A stretch of DNA of 34,380 nt, taken from Candidatus Omnitrophota bacterium (GTDB taxonomy: Bacteria; Omnitrophota; Gorgyraeia; JAGLLT01). Position numbers and translations under genes: made by a program. Shown here in pieces: positions 31,117-34,380 of the stretch. The DNA lies in assembly GCA_023140385.1 (NCBI GenBank), contig JAGLLT010000039.1, positions 1 through 34,380 on the forward strand, read 5' to 3'. The notes beneath the pieces are model-generated. The model worked only from the letters and a program-made list of their open reading frames with translations, was not told where the DNA came from and ran no database searches. Within the stretch, counting starts at the first letter, position 1. Every line of letters starts with the position of its first letter.

Positions 31117-31458
31117 ATGCAGGAAAAACTGTTGAGCTTAAAGGCGGCGGCTGATTATCTGGGAATATCCGAAAAGAAACTCAAAGAGCTTTCTGATTAT
31201 GGAGTTATACCGGCATACAGAATTGCCGGTATCTATTTGCGTTTTAGACGAAGCCAGCTTCTGAATCTCAAAGATAAGATATCCGGTATACAAGCTCAAT
31301 ACGCTAAATACCAACAGGCACGGGTCGCCTATGAAGAAAAGACACCTTATGGTTTAGGTGACAGGCTGAAGGATTTTTGGCACTTTTACGATTTCTATAT
31401 TATCAGCCTTCTGCTTATTGTTATCATTTTAGCGATAATATTTCGCTATAACTTATGA
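31117..31458 (+). CDS. Membrane-anchored excisionase-like helix-turn-helix protein
   Basis: A 113-residue protein. Residues about 6-55 form an HTH_17-type domain (LSLKAAADYLGISEKKLKEL, GVIPAYRIAG, LRFRRSQLLNLKDK), similar in layout to the tail of the upstream bactofilin (AxYL, IPA, and an aromatic before the recognition wing). A helical spacer follows (about 56-90), then one C-terminal membrane helix (IISLLLIVIILAIIF, about 94-110). It therefore looks like a tail-anchored protein that could hold DNA or protein at the membrane. AAAAAGGGG precedes the ATG. I know no named family for the full architecture. It lies 48 bases after the bactofilin and is probably in the same transcript. Confidence 0.8.
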   Translation: MQEKLLSLKAAADYLGISEKKLKELSDYGVIPAYRIAGIYLRFRRSQLLNLKDKISGIQAQYAKYQQARVAYEEKTPYGLGDRLKDFWHFYDFYIISLLLIVIILAIIFRYNL

Positions 31459-31501
31459 CTTAGCGGTAACTACTTAAAAAGTATAAAAAGATAAATTTTT
31501 T

Positions 31502-32722
31502 ATGGGTATTGAAACAATTTATTTAATTATAGCTGTTGTCCTGGGATTTTATATGGCTTGGAACATAGGCGCCAATGATATGGCTAACTCTATGGCCAGC
31601 GCTGTCGGGGCTAAAGCTATTACGCTGAAACAAGCCGTTATAATCAGCGGCGTCCTCTGTTTTATCGGAGCTACATTTATCGGAGGCAGTGTAACAGACA
31701 CCATTAAAAAAGGCATTATTGACCCGGCTTGTGTCGGTGACTTAGAAGTTATGATTAAGGGCCTCTTGGCTACGCTTCTGGCTGCCAGCGCCTGGATTAC
31801 CTTTGCTACCTGGCGCGCCTGGCCGGTTTCAACAACTCACTCAATAGTAGGCGCTCTGGTTGGTTTTGGGGTATTTTCTGCCGGCATTAATTCGATAAAC
31901 TGGAATAAGTTAGCCGGTGTGGCAATCAGCTGGGTTACCTCTCCTTTATTCGCGGGAGTCCTTGCTTATTTCATTTTTAAAATAATTTATAGATGTATAT
32001 TGAGCGTTGATGAAAGTGAAAAGGCGTCGATAAAAATTGGCCCGGTGTTTGTAGGGTTTACCTTCTTTCTGATGATAATTTCTCTTTTGCTAAAAAGCCC
32101 CCTGGGAAAAGTGTTAGAGCTGGCCATATGGCAGAGCTTTTTTATTGCCGTCTTAGGAGGAGTTATCAGCTTGATAGGCGGGTATTATTTTATAAAAAAA
32201 GCTGTGAAGGCGGGCGCGAAGGTAGAGGATATATTTAAAGTACTGCAGATTATGACTTCCTGCTATATCGCTTTTTCCATCGGGGCCAACGATGTAGCTA
32301 ATGCCGTGGGGCCCGTCGCGGGCATTTTTTCTATTTTAAAAAATAATACCTTAGGAACCAAGGTTGAAGTACCGGTAGCCCTTCTGGCTATGGGCGGAGT
32401 GGGCATAGCAATCGGTATGTCTACCTGGGGTTATAGAGTTATTTCTACAGTAGGAAGCAAGATTACGGAGTTGACGAACTCAAGGGGTTTTTCGATAGAT
32501 TTTTCAGCGGCTACAAGTGTTCTTCTGGCTTCCAAGCTGGGTATGCCGGTTTCTACCACCCACGCGGTTATCGGAGCGGTTTGCGGTGTCGGCTTAGCCA
32601 GGGGCCTGGATGCGGTGGATTTCAGGGTTGTTAAGAAAATAATTATCTCCTGGGTAGTTACCATACCGGCCTCAGCCGTAATGTGCGTTTTGTTTTTTAA
32701 ATTCTTTATGTGGCTTTTTTAA
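31502..32722 (+). CDS. pit: Low-affinity inorganic phosphate transporter, PiT family
   Basis: A 406-residue polytopic transporter that takes up phosphate (usually as a metal-phosphate) with protons or sodium. Both halves carry the PiT signature: AWNIGANDMANSMASAVGA near residues 19-37 and FSIGANDVANAVGPVAG near 258-274. Further paired motifs are WRAWPVSTTHSIVGALVGFG and KLGMPVSTTHAVIGAVCGVG. About ten membrane helices are visible. The downstream DUF47 gene encodes the usual PhoU-like partner. The order pit then DUF47 (rather than the reverse) occurs in other bacteria. It is separated from that gene by a 192-base hairpin-rich gap. Confidence 0.94.
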   Translation: MGIETIYLIIAVVLGFYMAWNIGANDMANSMASAVGAKAITLKQAVIISGVLCFIGATFIGGSVTDTIKKGIIDPACVGDLEVMIKGLLATLLAASAWITFATWRAWPVSTTHSIVGALVGFGVFSAGINSINWNKLAGVAISWVTSPLFAGVLAYFIFKIIYRCILSVDESEKASIKIGPVFVGFTFFLMIISLLLKSPLGKVLELAIWQSFFIAVLGGVISLIGGYYFIKKAVKAGAKVEDIFKVLQIMTSCYIAFSIGANDVANAVGPVAGIFSILKNNTLGTKVEVPVALLAMGGVGIAIGMSTWGYRVISTVGSKITELTNSRGFSIDFSAATSVLLASKLGMPVSTTHAVIGAVCGVGLARGLDAVDFRVVKKIIISWVVTIPASAVMCVLFFKFFMWLF

Positions 32723-32789
32723 ATAAATGATAAAGGTTTATAAAACCCCTTGCTTAAATAAGCTTGGGATTAATATATATTAAATGCTT

Positions 32790-32888
32790 CCGCCTCGAAA
32801 GATGTCTCAAAATTCTCTTCGACAATTTTGCGACTCTCGGCGGAATTAATTCGGGCAGATATTTTACACCAACTTCGTTGTTGTAAAA
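32790..32888. repeat. Two hairpins between pit and the DUF47 gene
   Basis: Hairpin 1: CCGCC (32790-32794) with GGCGG (32839-32843), and inside GTCTCAAAATT (32804-32814) with AATTTTGCGAC (32824-32834), one mismatch, nine-base loop. Hairpin 2: TTTTACACCAAC (32862-32873) with GTTGTTGTAAAA (32877-32888), one mismatch and a TTC loop; an outer GGGCA/TGCCC pair extends it (32853-32895). The rest of the 192-base gap holds no gene. They may regulate DUF47 expression or be dispersed repeats. AAGGAGG (32901-32907) follows hairpin 2. Confidence 0.55.
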
Positions 32889-32914
32889 GATGCCCTCATT
32901 AAGGAGGTAATGTT

Positions 32915-33583
32915 ATGTTTAGAAGAATACCTATACTGTCTATTTTGCGCAAATCGCCATTTGAAGATTTAGTTAGGCACGCGGCGAAGGTTAATGAGTG
33001 TATTCACATCTGGAAGCAGGCTGTAAGCGCCTACGTAGAAAAAAAGTATGAAATCTTTGACAAGTTAGCGGGGCAAGTTCAGCAGCTTGAACATGAAGCC
33101 GACCTGATTAAGGGAAATCTGAGCGCTCATCTTCCCAAAGGCATTTATATGCCGGTTCATAAATCTGACTTTATGATGTGTCTTAAAGAGCAGGATTCAA
33201 TATTGGACTATGCGGAAGATACAGTTATCTGGCTGGGCTTTAAAAGGGTTGATATGGACTTTATTAAGGACGGTATGCTGGAACATATTCAGAAGGTTAC
33301 CGAGACGGTTGAGACGCTGGAAAAGGTCGCTTTGGGCATTAAGGACTTTTTTTCAACCCTGAAGAAAAAAAACAGAGAAGAGATGAAGGAGTTGATAAAG
33401 ATAGTGCATAGATTAGAATGGGAGTCCGACCGCATAGAAAAAAAATTAGCCAAAAAAGTTTTTAACGCGGGCAAAGACCCCCTTTCTGTTTACTTTATTA
33501 TCAAGGCCATCGGACTAAGCGCGGATATTGCTAACCACGCTGAAAACGCCGGAGACAGAATCAGAGCGATGATAGCCAAATAA
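32915..33583 (+). CDS. DUF47 PhoU-like protein, PiT partner
   Basis: A 222-residue all-helical protein of the DUF47/TIGR00153 family, related to PhoU. Features are MFRRIPILSILRKSPFEDLVRHA, a helical hairpin with LEHEADLIKGNLSAHLPKGIY (EHEAD being a metal-cluster motif), LKEQDSILDYAEDTVIWL, and a second repeat with HRLEWESDRIEKKLAKKVF ending in SADIANHAENAGDRIRAM. PhoU-type proteins bind metal clusters through such E/D/H motifs and control a transporter. Here that is almost certainly Pit, encoded upstream. AAGGAGG lies seven bases before the ATG. There is no membrane segment. Confidence 0.92.
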   Translation: MFRRIPILSILRKSPFEDLVRHAAKVNECIHIWKQAVSAYVEKKYEIFDKLAGQVQQLEHEADLIKGNLSAHLPKGIYMPVHKSDFMMCLKEQDSILDYAEDTVIWLGFKRVDMDFIKDGMLEHIQKVTETVETLEKVALGIKDFFSTLKKKNREEMKELIKIVHRLEWESDRIEKKLAKKVFNAGKDPLSVYFIIKAIGLSADIANHAENAGDRIRAMIAK

Positions 33584-33588
33584 TAATT

Positions 33589-33721
33589 AGCGTATAAAAA
33601 ATAGCGTATAGCGGATAGCGCTTAGCGTATAGAAAACAGCGGATAGTGTATAGCAGATAAATGGGTAGGCTGTTTTTTGCTTTTGTGTGTTTTATACGCT
33701 ATACGCTATATGCTATCCGCT
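33589..33721. repeat. Inverted pair of degenerate heptamer arrays (AGCGTAT type)
   Basis: Ten consecutive 7-base units run from 33589 to 33658: agcgtat, aaaaaat, agcgtat, agcggat, agcgctt, agcgtat, agaaaac, agcggat, agtgtat, agcagat. On the far side the inverted units atacgct, atacgct, atatgct, atccgct occupy 33694-33721, so the whole can fold on itself. The centre (33659-33693) is T-rich and partly keeps the 7-base phase. It fills the gap after the DUF47 gene and ends 20 bases before a strong promoter. Structure is the same as at 3037-3142, but the unit sequence differs. Confidence 0.75.
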
Positions 33722-33741
33722 ATTATTATCCGGTGATTTAC

Positions 33742-33770
33742 TTGACGTAGAGGCAAAACCACTGTATAAT
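33742..33770 (+). promoter_or_regulatory. Strong sigma-70-type promoter of the pilB/gspE-like gene
   Basis: TTGACG (33742-33747) and TATAAT (33765-33770) are separated by exactly 17 bases, a five-of-six and a perfect match to consensus. The transcript would begin near 33777, about 34 bases before the GTG at 33811. It is the best promoter match I saw in the window. Confidence 0.75.
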
Positions 33771-33810
33771 AAAGTCTGTAAAAACAAAACTGCACATAGG
33801 TTAAGGAAAA

Positions 33811-34380
33811 GTGATTGATGATAGAAGGCTAATTGTAGATAGTATTAAAAGCACAGGCCTACTGGAGGACGGTCAGGTTCAAGAGGCTCTGGAGCTTCAG
33901 GCTAAAAGCCGGGAAAGATTAAGTTCACTTTTAGCCAGCTTAGGCTACATTTCAAATGAGGATATTGTTACCGCCCTTCCTTCACAAATCGGCCTTGTTC
34001 CCGTTGAGATAAAAGATAAAAAGATTAACAGCGAAACCGCTAAAATAATTTCCCCCGAAGTTGCCTATCAACACAGAGTTATGCCTCTGGAGCTTAACGG
34101 CGAAATCCTCACCATTGCTACAGATGACCCTCTGAATTTTCTTGCTATAGAAAACTTACAAAAGTTTGTTGGAATTAAGCTGAAGGTTGTTTTATCTTCC
34201 GAAGATGAGCTGTTGGCGCAGCAGAAAGTCCACTATGGGGAAAAACGGGAAAAAGAAAATGTTTTAGAGGGTGTGGTAGAGAGAATTGACGAAGAGAGTG
34301 ACTTTTATAAGGGGGGAGGAGAAAAAGGAATTGGTTATGTAGTTAGTGATGAGGATGCTCCGATTATTCGCCTGGTGAGT
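33811..34380 (+). CDS. GspE/PilB-type secretion or pilus assembly ATPase, N-terminal part (3' partial)
   Basis: The frame opens with GTG at 33811 (AAGGA upstream) and runs off the window end after 190 codons. The N-terminal pattern IDDRRLIVDSIKSTGLL, then VQEALELQAKSRERLSSLLASLGYIS is the usual opening of PilB/GspE. The T2SSE_N domain follows: PSQIGLVPVEIKDKKIN, AKIISPEVAYQHRVMPLELNG, LTIATDDPLNFLAIENL and LKVVLSSEDELLAQ. The last residues, SDEDAPIIRLVS, lead into the ATPase domain, whose Walker motifs are outside the window. It powers type IV pilus extension or type II secretion; which one cannot be told here. The strong promoter suggests it starts an operon. Confidence 0.88.
   Translation, partial: MIDDRRLIVDSIKSTGLLEDGQVQEALELQAKSRERLSSLLASLGYISNEDIVTALPSQIGLVPVEIKDKKINSETAKIISPEVAYQHRVMPLELNGEILTIATDDPLNFLAIENLQKFVGIKLKVVLSSEDELLAQQKVHYGEKREKENVLEGVVERIDEESDFYKGGGEKGIGYVVSDEDAPIIRLVS

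Noticed and set aside
33589-33721. CRISPR array
   Set aside because: Units are 7 bases without spacers of unique sequence, and the array is inverted on itself. No cas genes are present.

Overview
All genes in this 34 kb window lie on the + strand. The gene content suggests an anaerobic, free-living diderm (Gram-negative-type) bacterium, probably from a candidate phylum such as Omnitrophota; the lineage is an inference. Supporting points are a single-chain pyruvate:ferredoxin oxidoreductase followed by a ferredoxin, a SurA-type periplasmic chaperone, ApbE, a bactofilin, the start of a GspE/PilB-type ATPase, GatCAB, and a protein-only RNase P of the Aquifex (HARP) type. No tRNA, rRNA, CRISPR array or insertion sequence was seen.

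Region by region. (1) 1-1900 is an AT-rich accessory segment: the 3' end of an RHS/polymorphic toxin gene, a likely immunity gene, a small secreted protein and a small membrane protein, closed by an intrinsic terminator. (2) 1930-5000 carries the HARP RNase P, whose start codon lies at the base of a perfect hairpin, then a Lys/Glu/Pro-rich protein, RNase HII, thioredoxin and a HAD phosphatase. (3) 5000-10850 is redox metabolism: an FMN-binding split-barrel protein, PFOR (nifJ), a ferredoxin, CcdA and a TlpA-like thioredoxin. (4) 10870-14420 holds an AAA ATPase, a YqeY protein, a metallo-beta-lactamase-fold hydrolase and an aspartate-type aminotransferase. (5) 14550-15985 has a secreted esterase-like protein and a frameshifted gene for a small exported protein. 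(6) 16000-20430 is a carbon-metabolism operon with its own promoter: a two-subunit LeuCD-type hydro-lyase, an isocitrate dehydrogenase-like enzyme, a DUF2059-like protein and malate dehydrogenase. (7) 20440-24240 has apbE and then surA-pdxA-rsmA in the order known from E. coli. (8) 24300-31460 has gatCAB, a C-terminal processing protease, tsaD, an MgtC-like protein, a bactofilin fused to a helix-turn-helix domain, and a membrane-anchored helix-turn-helix protein. (9) 31500-34380 has a PiT phosphate transporter with its DUF47 partner, then the N-terminal part of a type II secretion/type IV pilus ATPase behind a strong sigma-70-like promoter.

Pyruvate oxidation by PFOR would supply acetyl-CoA and reduced ferredoxin. 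The LeuCD-like enzyme, IDH and MDH look like pieces of a partial TCA pathway. CcdA and the TlpA-like protein carry reducing power across the membrane. SurA and Ctp handle envelope proteins, and Pit with DUF47 handle phosphate.

The least expected features are two intergenic inverted-repeat elements (3037-3142 and 33589-33721) built from degenerate 7-bp units with different unit sequences, the bactofilin-HTH fusion beside a membrane HTH protein, and the start-codon hairpin on the HARP gene.
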